DNA of 64,000 bases from Marisa cornuarietis (taxonomy: Eukaryota > Mollusca > Gastropoda > Architaenioglossa > Ampullariidae): positions 1,736,001 through 1,800,000 of the forward strand of contig SMMW01000001.1 in NCBI GenBank assembly GCA_004794655.1, given 5' to 3'. Shown one piece after another: positions 45,320 through 56,200 of this stretch (its first letter is position 1; each line of letters begins with the position of its first letter). The notes under the pieces are model-generated. The model was not told the DNA's origin, made no database searches, and worked only from the letters and a program-made list of their open reading frames with translations. A program made the translations under genes and the position numbers.

Positions 45320-45762
45320 ACTGCTACACTCTCTTTGGCATCCAGACTGTTATCCCCTTGCTACATATTTCTAGTGCCCTGGTTCCTCACCTTTCAGTTC
45401 AAACTGTATTTTGGTGAGGACACAACACCAGAAAGTATGATTCCTCATGTAATAGGTTCTGACAACCTTTCATCCTGCATCGACCACCGTTTTCAATTTT
45501 TTCTCCCTCACCCTCTGCCTCCTCATGCTAGTCGATAACTGCCTAAAGGGCGAAAAGGCGTTAGAGAAGGCAGCTCGCACTTATCATGCTGCTTGCGAGA
45601 GGAACCTAAGGGCTATAGATCACGTGATGGGGGGAAAAATCATGTTTCGAATTATCATTTTCTTTTCCGTCTGTGGAATGAACACGTAAAAAATAACTAT
45701 CCACACACCACAGGCCCAACCACTCTACGCTGTGTTCCTCGAGTTCTGTATAGACTATAGAC

Positions 45763-45990
45763 AGTCCGGTGGTGCAACGGTTGGTGTCTGTCACAAAAAC
45801 ATTAAGGACTGGCTGTCCTCGGTTCAAACTCTTCTTAAACACGATTCTTTCTCTGTATGCCGCACCTCTTACAGGTCATCTGTTTTGTTGCGATATAGCT
45901 TTAGCTGCTGGCTCGGTGCAAAACGCCAGTTTCCTCCTCCAGCCCCACAAGGATCGCCACGATTCCCAGAAGTGCATTATGGGATCTGTG
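45763..45990 (+). mobile_element. tRNA-derived SINE (copy C)
   Basis: Plus-strand head CAGTCCGGTGGTGCAACGG, then TTGGTGTCTGTCAC (A box), and the B box GGTTCAAACTC near 45820-45831. The body GATTCTTTCTCTGTATGCCGC matches the other copies' TTCTTTCTCTGCATGTGGC. The 3' boundary is not clear; the end given is approximate. Confidence 0.75.
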
Positions 45991-46289
45991 CTAAAAGGAC
46001 GCAACACAAATGAAGATGGCATTGTTAGAAGACTTGCATTTTTATTCTATTCGATACCCGCTTAGCCTGGGAATTCATCAACTTAGAAGGGACAGGCTTC
46101 CACTGAATCCTATTGATCCCATATTACACCCCTGTTACACCCTCTTTGGCATCCAGACTGTTATCTCCTTGCTACATACTCTAAAACCAGAAAACGGGGG
46201 TAAAGATGGTGAACGCAGCCAAACGGCTGTGCATGATATAGTGAAAATGAGTAGTGGAATGCACCAAAACAAGTCCTACGGATAACATT

Positions 46290-46353
46290 TGTTAGTTAGT
46301 TAGTTAGTTGTTGTTTTATGCCAAGTCAGCAACTAAGGCTATCTCATGGCAAA
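46290..46353 (-). mobile_element. SINE tail fragment (copy D)
   Basis: Reads on the minus strand TGAGATAGCCTTAGTTGCTG, then ACTTGGCATAAAACAACAAC and tandem TAAC. It is the 3' part of the same SINE family as 56804-56993, with its short-repeat tail. Confidence 0.7.
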
Positions 46354-47109
46354 AACAATGTACATGACTATTCAAAGGTTGATATAAAGAAATTTTTGTT
46401 GAAAAATAAAATGAAGAAAGAATGTAGTTTTGTAACAGGCTACAGAAATATCCACAAAGCAACCTGAAACATGCAATGACATAAAGCCATAACCAAAGTA
46501 TGTCACCATTTAATATTCAAGTTCATACAACAGTACTCGTTTAAGGATCTGGACTTTTCTTTTTCAGAACAGAAGGCATTTGAAAAATGTCTCAAGGTAG
46601 CGTACAGAGTTTATCAAAATACCGAAATATTGTTTCACAACTTCCAGCATCCCTGTGTGTGTCAAGGACAAGTTTCAGTCATAAAATCATGGCCCAACAC
46701 AAGAGACATGTGGTCATTCACCAAGGCTCATGCATGCAACCCTCACTCAGCATCTCCACCTCACAGGTACCCTAGGATAGCGGTGGGGGGGAAGGGATGT
46801 AATGTGCAGCACAGTTACTGCAGACATCACCTGGCTTGATTTAATATATCAAATATTGTAAATAACATTTGTGCAAGGAGATCTATGCATATTTTCATTT
46901 CTTTAATAATCTATACATTATATCATTAATATTGAGTTACCTTGGCCTCTTGACATCACAATCACATCTGATTCATTTATGACAGAACCGGTTGCATACA
47001 GAAGAATCCCTAAATTTCATTTAAACAATGGAATACTTTATAAAAACACACAATCATGTGTAATTACACACACACACACACACAAAATGGGCATTTCTGT
47101 CAACATAAT

Positions 47110-50100
47110 TATGACAAATATCAGCAGAGGTATTTATTATGAATTTACACATTTTTTTAAAGTAAAACAAAAGCCCCTTCCAGTAATACATATAAAGCAT
47201 TATGAACATGCTTTTTTCCACCAATTTATTTTTGCTTAAAGTTGTCTGACAAGATTCCAACTTGCATGTATTCTCTCACCACATTCCACAAAAGAAAACC
47301 CTTTACCACCATCTTCCCTTCACTATCAACATCAACATTGTCATGAAACATTTACTTTTTAAGTTAAAAACAACAATTTATACCAGACAAGTACTCAAAA
47401 TCATGAAATGTGTTGCACCATCACCCTATCCCAACAGCATCAATGTTTTTATGGGGAAATTCAGAGCACAGCTAGAGTATTTAACATTTAGTAAGAAACA
47501 ACGCTAGCAAATGCAGGTGGAGAGGTTTTTTAAAAAAAACACAGAATATTGCAATTACAACAGTCTGCACATCACATCTCGTCATCATAACAAAACCTTC
47601 ATAGAAATAATACACGAAAAGAAGAAAATCACACATTAGATTCTAGGCACAGTCCTGGAAAAAATAAAAGGTCATCTTACCAAAATTTGCAAATCCTGTA
47701 AGCTATCTGTCAATAGTTACAAACTTACACAAGTGTTATGGAGGGGATGTTTTGCAACAATGTTTTTACACTAAGCAGTTAACAGCAGCAAACAAGCATT
47801 TCCTATTTGCATCTGAGGCTATCAAATAAAAATAGGGTAAAATTATGTTAGCAAGATTGTATAAAATAGCTGTTCCAAATACTTCTTTGTTCTTCAAAAC
47901 CTTCCCTTCTATTTCAGGTCAAGTCAAAGTGGTACGAATTTGGTCGGTTTGCCTGTTCAGCGATATTACTGTGAAGATATATGAAACCTGAAATGAATCA
48001 CATGAAGACCTGACAGCTAATACTACAGCAATGTAATTACTGGTTCCATAATTAAAACAAAGAACAAATCTGGTTATGAGAGCTAGGAAAATATATGTGA
48101 ACATACATAAATGACCCAAACATTTTACAAATTTGCTACTGCTAATCAAACGCCAACAAAAAAACTTTGCACCAGGCAAATTTTTGTCACGTTATAAATT
48201 CAGAGTAAATTCATTGCATTTCAAAGACATTAAATGTATGCTCTCTTGTGAATACCAATATGCATTATTTCTTAGTGAATATTAAACAGCTTGCCTTAAA
48301 AACTTTGAATTATGGCTAGCCAGTGAATCCACATTTACTTAATAGTCTAAGAAGCACGTTTCTACTCTTCCAGCTCCCAAACATTCAGCAAGTAAAATTA
48401 GTACCTACAGAACAGTAAGTATGTAGTGCCAGATAGCAGTGGCAATAACTAAAGTCCTCATTCCGGGTATTATTTTTTACTACTTCACTTATGCAGCATT
48501 GCAACTGACCCACAGCAGTTCACATTTTAAGTGTATCAAAAAAGCAACCTGAGCGGTATGCAATGCCAAATTAAAATTCCTGGCACTCTATGTAACACTA
48601 CGGCATTTTTTTTTCCCCCATCAATGATTCCTGCATAGTAAGAAATATCCTGATACTTTAACTACAAGAGAACATAAATCTCAGGCACTTGGATATCAAA
48701 TCTTACATGTCAGGCTTTTCTTTCACCACTGCCTCTTTTTTTTCCCTCTGACGACATGACTGTGTAAAAGAAATCCTAACTCTTTTAAGCAGGTCACCTG
48801 GGTATTCTTCAGGACTCTTAAGCTCTTTGCTTAACATGGTGAAAGATTATGCAAAAGCCTACCATAACAGGAAATGTTTTCTTGCATATCTCCAAAGGTT
48901 ATGTAAGTGCTCTGGAAAGCAAAAGATTCTCAAACTCTTAGCCATCTCACCATCTGGCCATTCTTAAGATCTAATCACAATTCTTTAACACAGTGTCATG
49001 ATTTTCCATTTGTTTTTGCTGATCCAAATCCCTATCTTTATATGCATTTCGATTCTCACCCTAACAAAGATTTCACAATGCAATTCAAAACATACTGCAA
49101 CTCAAAACACGTCTTTCAAGTCTACATAATATATTGATAAAGTGCAAATTTTGCATTTCTATTAGCATATATATATTTCACTGCCTATATCATCTCAACC
49201 TGGGGGGAAAATGCATCACCTCACAATTCTAAAACATGCTCATGATAAAATTATAAGAAAATGTATCCATAACTCTAAAGTAACTGTGTAATGTGTGTGT
49301 ACTTTTTTATCTGCTACACAAATAATAGCGAGACTACTAGATATAAACGAAATGCACACAACGGAAAATCAATCAACTGGCAGTAATACACAAAAAATTG
49401 TGTCTGATATGCTGTGGGAAAAAAATCTAAGGATGTATGGCTTCTATTTTTATCGTTGAAACATGCAAATGTGTGCATGCCTGCATGTGTGCATGCACAC
49501 ACACACACACAATGCTTGCACTTGTTCACTCACAATCTAAAACAGAAAAGCAGTAAGATGAAAGGTTACATGACAGAAAGCATTCAAGAAGAAAGAAATC
49601 TTGAGCTTAACGGGAATTTTTACCAGGCAAAAATCTCCAAAATATGGCACAAGACAAATCCACAATTAAAAAAAAACTTTAAAATTTGTCTCATCCATTC
49701 TTTCACAATTTTTACCCTGAGTTTTAATAGTTCTCTTAAACAGTTTAGAGGCGTTTAGATAATTATATGCAGCTGGATGAAACGAGAGTAAAAGGCCAAC
49801 AGAAAATGTACGAAGAAGTGCAAAGGACAGTAAAATAACAATTCTTTTGCTAAGGGCTATGTATCCCTAGCATATAAATTATCACACTTTATATAACGAG
49901 AGTGGAAAGGCTGCAGTATCCCCACACTAGAAAATCTAGTGACTTTTCAGATTAGCAGATCAACTGGTCATCTTTTTTCTCCACAAGGGCGGCACGATGT
50001 AAGAAAACTCCACAGTGTATTTATGTGTGTAGCAACATCAGACTGAACATGCAGCAGTTCAGCAGCCAAAGTGGCACATGATACAAGGGAAATGTTATGT

Positions 50101-50166
50101 TGGCATAAACCTGGCTGCGCTGCAAGATGCTGTTCACCTATAGTAGGGCACACACAACAGCTACTG
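47110..50166 (-). other. Probable GTF2A1 3' untranslated region
   Basis: About 3 kb of AT-rich sequence without a supported gene follows the stop. On the minus strand AATAAA occurs at 47230-47225 and 47138-47133. The second is followed within about 50 bases by a (GT)n tract (plus-strand CA run at about 47069-47085), which would suit a downstream GU-rich element. The 3' end is inferred. Confidence 0.35.
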
Positions 50167-50274
50167 CTACCATTCTGCATCTCCACTGGCTTTTTGAAAG
50201 ACAAAATCCCTTCCATTCAGATTCATGATGCCATCCTTCAGAGTAAACTTCCATTTGTTTTTGTTTCTGTTGAT
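50167..50274 (-). CDS. GTF2A1: GTF2A1 exon 9 (C-terminal barrel, stop)
   Basis: After CTTGTTTGCAG, 35 codons read INRNKNKWKFTLKDGIMNLN, then GRDFVFQKASGDAEW, with TAG at 50169-50167. This is the invariant C-terminus of TFIIA beta. It is separated from exon 8 by a 4.1-kb intron carrying a retrotransposon. Confidence 0.97.
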   Translation of the reverse strand: MNRNKNKWKFTLKDGIMNLNGRDFVFQKASGDAEW

Positions 50275-53200
50275 CTGCAAACAAGATATTCAAACTTCAT
50301 TCATTTTTCACTAACAGCACAGTGTGTGGGTATTTGACTCGTTCCTATCAAAAATAAATTTTTTTAAAGACACCATGTAAGCATCGAAAAATCTAAATTA
50401 ATCATAAACTAAAACATTCAACACTCATCTAATTACAGAACCATAAAGTTTAAACATTCCTCAACTTGCATTCACAACTAGAGACAGACCACCACCCCAC
50501 TGTCATGTCCCTTAAAGATGTTCAATCAATATATATACAGAGGTAATTCTTGGATTTCAAAAAGAGGGGCCCTGGGGCCCTCTCAATGGAAAAAAGGGGC
50601 CCTTCAAATGAAACAAGGGGTCCATCAAAACAAACACATTTTCACTGCTTTTTCTGATAAATATTTGGTATACAACAAAATACTTCATTAATCACAAGAA
50701 ATTGAAGATTAATCACATAGATATCTTTTTCTTCTATATCGATAAATTATCTTTCATCATCATTAGTGTGATCATAGCATCCTAAATTCGCAAACCAATT
50801 AGTCTTTGTGTCCGTCTCATTGGGCTATAAGCTAATGTTTAGACACTTTTCATGTCTCATTAGTGCAGGGGTTTAAATGTTTCTCCTCGAGGCAACTTCT
50901 ACGAGAAGACTTTATTAGGTTTTGATGACCGAAGCCCCCTCTCACAGCCTGCATTGTCGTATAGCATAAGGAGGCACAGCTTTCCAAGAACCAGCAAATT
51001 GGGAAATGAATCCCTGTAAAAATCAAATAATTTAAACAGCTTGTGGAATCTCTCCCATATGCATTCTGCGTTACAGTTTCTTTGACCACAATCCATTCCT
51101 CTAAACATGTGCTGCTTTGTCAAGCAAGATTTTACTGAATTTGCTGCCCAAGTGCTGGTTTTCCAAAGAAATCTGTTAAGATATTTAATTCTTTGTCTCC
51201 ATAGGGTGTTCTGTCTTCTGCAGACAGGAAAAAGATGGGGCGCATGGAAAAAACTCAAAAATGCAGAGGCAACATCACCTGCATCTTTTGGGAACCTGTC
51301 ATTATAATGTTCTTGCACAGATTGTCGCAAAAAGCAACCCTGACAGCTTCTATGTCCTGTGATGTTGTATCAAGTTCGCAACACGTTATTTTTAAGTGTT
51401 ATATAATACCGCCGGCATAAGTTCCGAAAAGGTCATGAGGACAGAAATAAATTATAATTGAAAATAGTTTGAAAACTGAAATCTTTCTGAAGAATTTCTG
51501 CCTCCAAAGAGTGCCTGTGGTCGGAAGTCTGAATGTCTCTGCAGCGTCCTTGTTCGGTACTCAACACACCCGGGGTTGTAAATGCGTTATTCTTATTGTT
51601 TTATGCACAATTATACATCTTATGCCTTCCTCCTCGTTCATTAGCCAAGGCCATTTCTTCAACCATTCACACTGACAGGTTCTCTGGATGCGTGGTTTTT
51701 TACGTGAAGTCTCTGTCTCAATTTGTCTATTTCGTTGTCTACATTTTCAGTTCCAACAATGTGTGCGGCACACTCTGACGAGTTTCTGTTTCTTTCTGTC
51801 TTGTCGATTTCTACTTTCCAGGTCATCTTCTGCTGTTCTGGTCATGAACGAAAAGTCAAACAGAGTTGACAGTCGCCTTCACTTCGTTTTCAACTCGCTT
51901 GCTTCGAATACCCTTTGATCTCTCCTGTCCCAAATGTTTTCGCTGTGGGCTTTGAAGTGCCGCATCGTGTGTTCAAAAGTGCGCCAGTCACGGCACCTTT
52001 GCGGGCGCATGGTCGCGCTGACTTTCAGACTATGCGCCCCTCAGCGAAATTTTGCAGGAATCCCACAAGGCCGCAGCCTAGAATTACCTCTGTATATAAT
52101 AATAATAATAATAATAGTGAAGATTTTTATAGCGCATATTCACACTCATAGAGAGCGTGCTCTTAGCGCTTAAAACGAGGAAGAGAGGTGGACTAAGTAG
52201 ACACAGAACAGAAGGGGAAGAAATAAAACGACAATACTGACGAAACAGAAAACATTAAAAGGCATCAAGTAACAGGAACAGAAAAATATAGTGATTCTGC
52301 GAGAAAGATGGGTAAAGTAGCAAGAGGGAAGGGGGCGGGGTTAAGAAGGACGAGCATTGTGCGGACTGTGTTAGGAGAAATGCTCAAGGAAGAGGTGCGT
52401 TTTCAGTGCAGATTTGAAAGATTCAGTTGTAGGAAGGTGGCGGATATGGAAAGGAAGAGAGTTCCATTGTTTTGCAGCACAGTAGCCAAAAGTCCTGTGA
52501 CCATATGTTGTTGTTCTGGTGACAGGAACAGTTAGGATACGGTCGTCAGACGAAGAGCGTAGTTGTCTGGACGGAGAGTAAGGGATGAGAAGTTCAGAGA
52601 AATAGTCAGGACAGGAGCCAGCAAAGAAATTAAAACACAGCACAGACAGTTTGTACTGGATGCGAGAACGGACGGGTAGCCAGTGTAGAAAGCGAAGGAG
52701 AGGTGTGACATGGTCCCGTTTCCTTGCTCTAAGCACCAGACGTGCAGCGGAGTTCTGTACTCTCTGGAGTCTCTGAATGAGGGATGAGGGGCAGCCTGCC
52801 AGCAAGGAGTTGCAGTAGTCAAGTCGAGAAAGAACAAACGCACAGACAAGAGTGTTGGTAGCGCGTGTAGAGAGAAAGTGACGGATGGCACTGATCTTAC
52901 GAATCTCATAATAGGCAGACCGACAGACAGCTGCTACATGTCTATCGAGTGTCATGTCATCAGTGACAATAAATCCCAGATTCCTAACAGATGGCGTGAA
53001 GGTGATGTTGCTGTCGCCCACCTTGATGTGATTGGGCAGACTGACGAGTGAAGGTTGATGTCTTCTTCTATGGCACAAGAGGGCTTCCGTTTTATCATCA
53101 TTTAGTTTAAGCTTGTTTTTTAGCATCCAGCCCTTGACATCACTGATACAAGCTTCTATAGAGCTAATAGCAGAGTAAGACTCAGCCGGCGGAGTGGAAC

Positions 53201-56200
53201 AGTAAAGCTGCGTGTCATCAGCATAGGATTGATGAGAAACCTGGTGAGACCGGATGCATGATGAAAGGGGCTTAGTATACAGGATGAACAGAACTGGGCC
53301 AAGTACTGAGCCTTGGGGAACACCACAGAAAAGTGAAGCAGGGCGAGATGTCTGACCATCAACTGACACAGTCTGGGTCCTATCAGTGAGATAGGAGTTG
53401 AACCATGAGAGGGCAGGTCCAGAAATCCCGTAGAGGGTGTGAAGTCTGTGAAGAAGCAGAGAGTGGTCTATAGTGTCAAATGCAGCAGACAGGTCCAGTA
53501 GGGTTAATGGAGAGACATCACCACTGTCAAGAGCAGATAATATGTCTGTTGTCACTTTAATAAGAGTGGTCTCGGTGCTGTGGAAAGGTCTATACGCCGA
53601 CTGAGCTTGTGGGATAAGATGGTGCTCTTGTAAGTAGGCCCAGAGCTGTGTCAAAACTATTTTCTCTATGATCTTAGAGAGAAAAGACAAGTTGGAAACT
53701 GGACGGTAGTTGTTCAGGACATTGACGTCATGCGTGGATTTCTTTAGAAGTGGCCTCACCACCGCATTTTTGAACAAAGATGGGAAAACACCTGACGACA
53801 GGCTGACATTTACAATATTAGTGATGGCAGGAAGTAGAGTATCTAGGCACTCGAGCAGAAGGCTTGTGGGCATCGGATCTAACTCGCAAGTTGTTGGTTT
53901 AGCTTTTAGGATAACCGCTTTCACATCGGTCTCAGAGACTGGTAGGAACTTGGACATGGAGCATCCTGGGAGGACATCACAGGAGATGCTGTCAAGCACT
54001 GATATAGCCAAAAGTAATCCTGACAATTTTCGAAAGCACTTTTATATGTGAAACCATCATTCACAAACTGAGCAAAATAACAAACACAACAAACATGCAC
54101 ACATGCACATTCACACAACACACATGCCTATGCTCTACAGACAGGGAGTGGGGTTGGATGTTTGTGTCTAGTTGTTAACACACTTTGAGGAGCATGTGTT
54201 TAAAATTTTAAAACTTTGTCTTTCATCCTAGAGTCAAGATTATATATAGTCAAGCCATACCTCAACCTTTTTTACAATCAAACAATATTTTTTGTTGGCT
54301 GCTATAAGACTGGGTGAAACATTGTCATTTAGACTGAATGATCATGCCTACCTTGTCATACTGACATACTACAACATTCTCAGCATCAAATAGTTCTGTG
54401 GGATCTTCTTCACTGACATCATCTGCAGAGTTTAAAGGTTCCTGAAACAAAAAGAATAAGAGTGGCTTTTTCTTCTCTCGGCTTGTATCCATCCTACCAC
54501 AGGACCTACTTGTTCTTTGCTACTAACATGACTAAATAACCTGCAAGAATCTGACTGAAGTACAGGACTTACATAGTTTTTTAAACATAAAATCCTAACT
54601 TCCCACTCAAGACTCACTTCCTCTTCTCCTTGTTCTGCATCATCATCATTCTGTTCTTCTTCATTATCATCATCATTTTCATCATTGTCAAAATCTTCAT
54701 CTTCTGAAGAGCTGGTGTCACCTGTGCCATCAAGCTGGATGATACCAGACTGGTTCTAAAATAAAAGCAAGAAAAATGACATCCAACGTCACGCAGACCC
54801 GATCAAGCTAAAACATTCTCATGAGGAATATATATATCACTAAACTGTATGTTCCACTGAATTCTATAAAATGCTGTACGTTCATAATTTTTCAAAATTT
54901 AATGCAGGCAAACGTATAGCAGAGACCTTTCTGAAAATAATATGCTTGCAACAACAACAACAAAAATGGCCACTCACTGGGGCTGCCACCTGTGCTATGT
55001 TTGTCACATGCTGCCCTGACTGGCTCTGCACAAATGTCTGTTGAGGAATGGTAATTGTTGCAGTAAGCCCTTGAGCTACAGCTGCTCCACCAGCAAGATT
55101 CTGTACTATGAAGTGTCCATTACCTGGTAATCCGCAAAAAAGATGCATACCTCAAAACAGATACACTTACCACCCACAAAAATTTCATGTAAAGTAAATC
55201 TTCGATGCTAAGAGAGCAAGGAACCAGCAGAAAGAGAGATGTGCACAAAAGTGAAAAGTTTATTCTTCTCTGTAAAATAATTTACCTACACTTGATAAGA
55301 AGCGTCTCAGCATTACATACAGATTAATCATACACATACAACAGCCAATGATTTACCAGTGGGCTGTAGTGTCACATTCTGTGCCTGACCTGCTCCCAAT
55401 GCTGCAATCTGGTGCTGGAACAAGCCCACTGGAAGAGCCATTGTTGCTGCAGCTGCTGCTCCTGACTGGATGTAGGAGAGGAAAAGCTACGATTATGATC
55501 TCTGTTTAGCTTTTATTCAAATTACTTGCAAGTTGATCACAGCCAACATCTATTACCAGTTTTCAGAAATTCTCTACTGAAATGCATTTTAACTACTAAG
55601 CATTCAAACTTCTATTTGTCTGAGAAAGGAAATAAGAGGAACAGGAGGAAAAAAATACTGGAGCTGATATGTCTTGTAAACAACATTACAAAAAGGTCTT
55701 TAGACTTTGTACATCAATATCACTTTGTGTTGTAAAAGGTTGCTGAGCAATGCCTCACCTAATGCACAATTTAACGCTCAGGACACATACCTCTCATCTA
55801 AACACAGCATTGTGACAGACATGCTAACAATAGTAACCTTTATTGACATACCCCTGAGAAAATTTGTTTAAAATTCCAGTAACTATTAAGTAGTCTGCAC
55901 AAAAAGACTACAATGCAGAGTCCTAAAACAATAGCACATTAAAACTGTTTGCTCACCAGCTCCCTAGCTTGATTTGTGATAGACACAGGGAATGTTTGCT
56001 GTGGCTGCTGTGCTGCTGTTGCCAGCACTACAGGAAAATATATCAAAAACAAAAGAATAAAATCAAAAACAGACCTAGGATCTACTAAGTCAATTATAAC
56101 CTCAAAACATTTATCACAACAATACAGCTGACTGCTAACACCAGATTTTCAAACAAAATCACATGTCAAAAGAAACACCTACTCTTTAATAATACTTCCA

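Larger units (their letters stand above)
33196..47110. other. Intergenic region between the convergent LGR and GTF2A1 genes
   Basis: About 14 kb without a supported gene. It contains (CA)n at 34521-34564 and 39556-39599, (GT)n at 43357-43435, inverted minisatellite blocks (35560-36240), a MITE-like element (40714-40982), short retrotransposon tails (43596, 45232), a 66-base tandem array (44671-44925) and SINE pieces (45763, 46290). Open frames here, including a 193-codon one on the minus strand ending at 36335, cross repeats or lack protein features. Confidence 0.6.
50275..54351 (-). other. GTF2A1 last intron (4.1 kb)
   Basis: Holds a large 5'-truncated retrotransposon (52094-54040), a possible hAT transposase relic (50850-51420) and, near 50560-50630, three closely spaced GGGGCCC/GGGGTCC blocks. 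No host exon was seen. Confidence 0.75.

Noticed and set aside
45763..45850. Possible tRNA gene from A-box and B-box sequences
   Set aside because: The same head with a conserved non-tRNA body recurs at 17858 and 56804, and no cloverleaf 3' half is visible; it is a SINE.
52308..52535. Plus-strand open frames at 52308 and 28380 sharing sequence
   Set aside because: They are antisense shadows of the retrotransposon 3' end and RT C-terminus, not a two-member host gene family.
54882..55148. 88-codon minus-strand frame as an independent small gene
   Set aside because: Its conserved part (GNGHFIVQNLAGG) is GTF2A1 exon 6; the remainder is read-through into intron.
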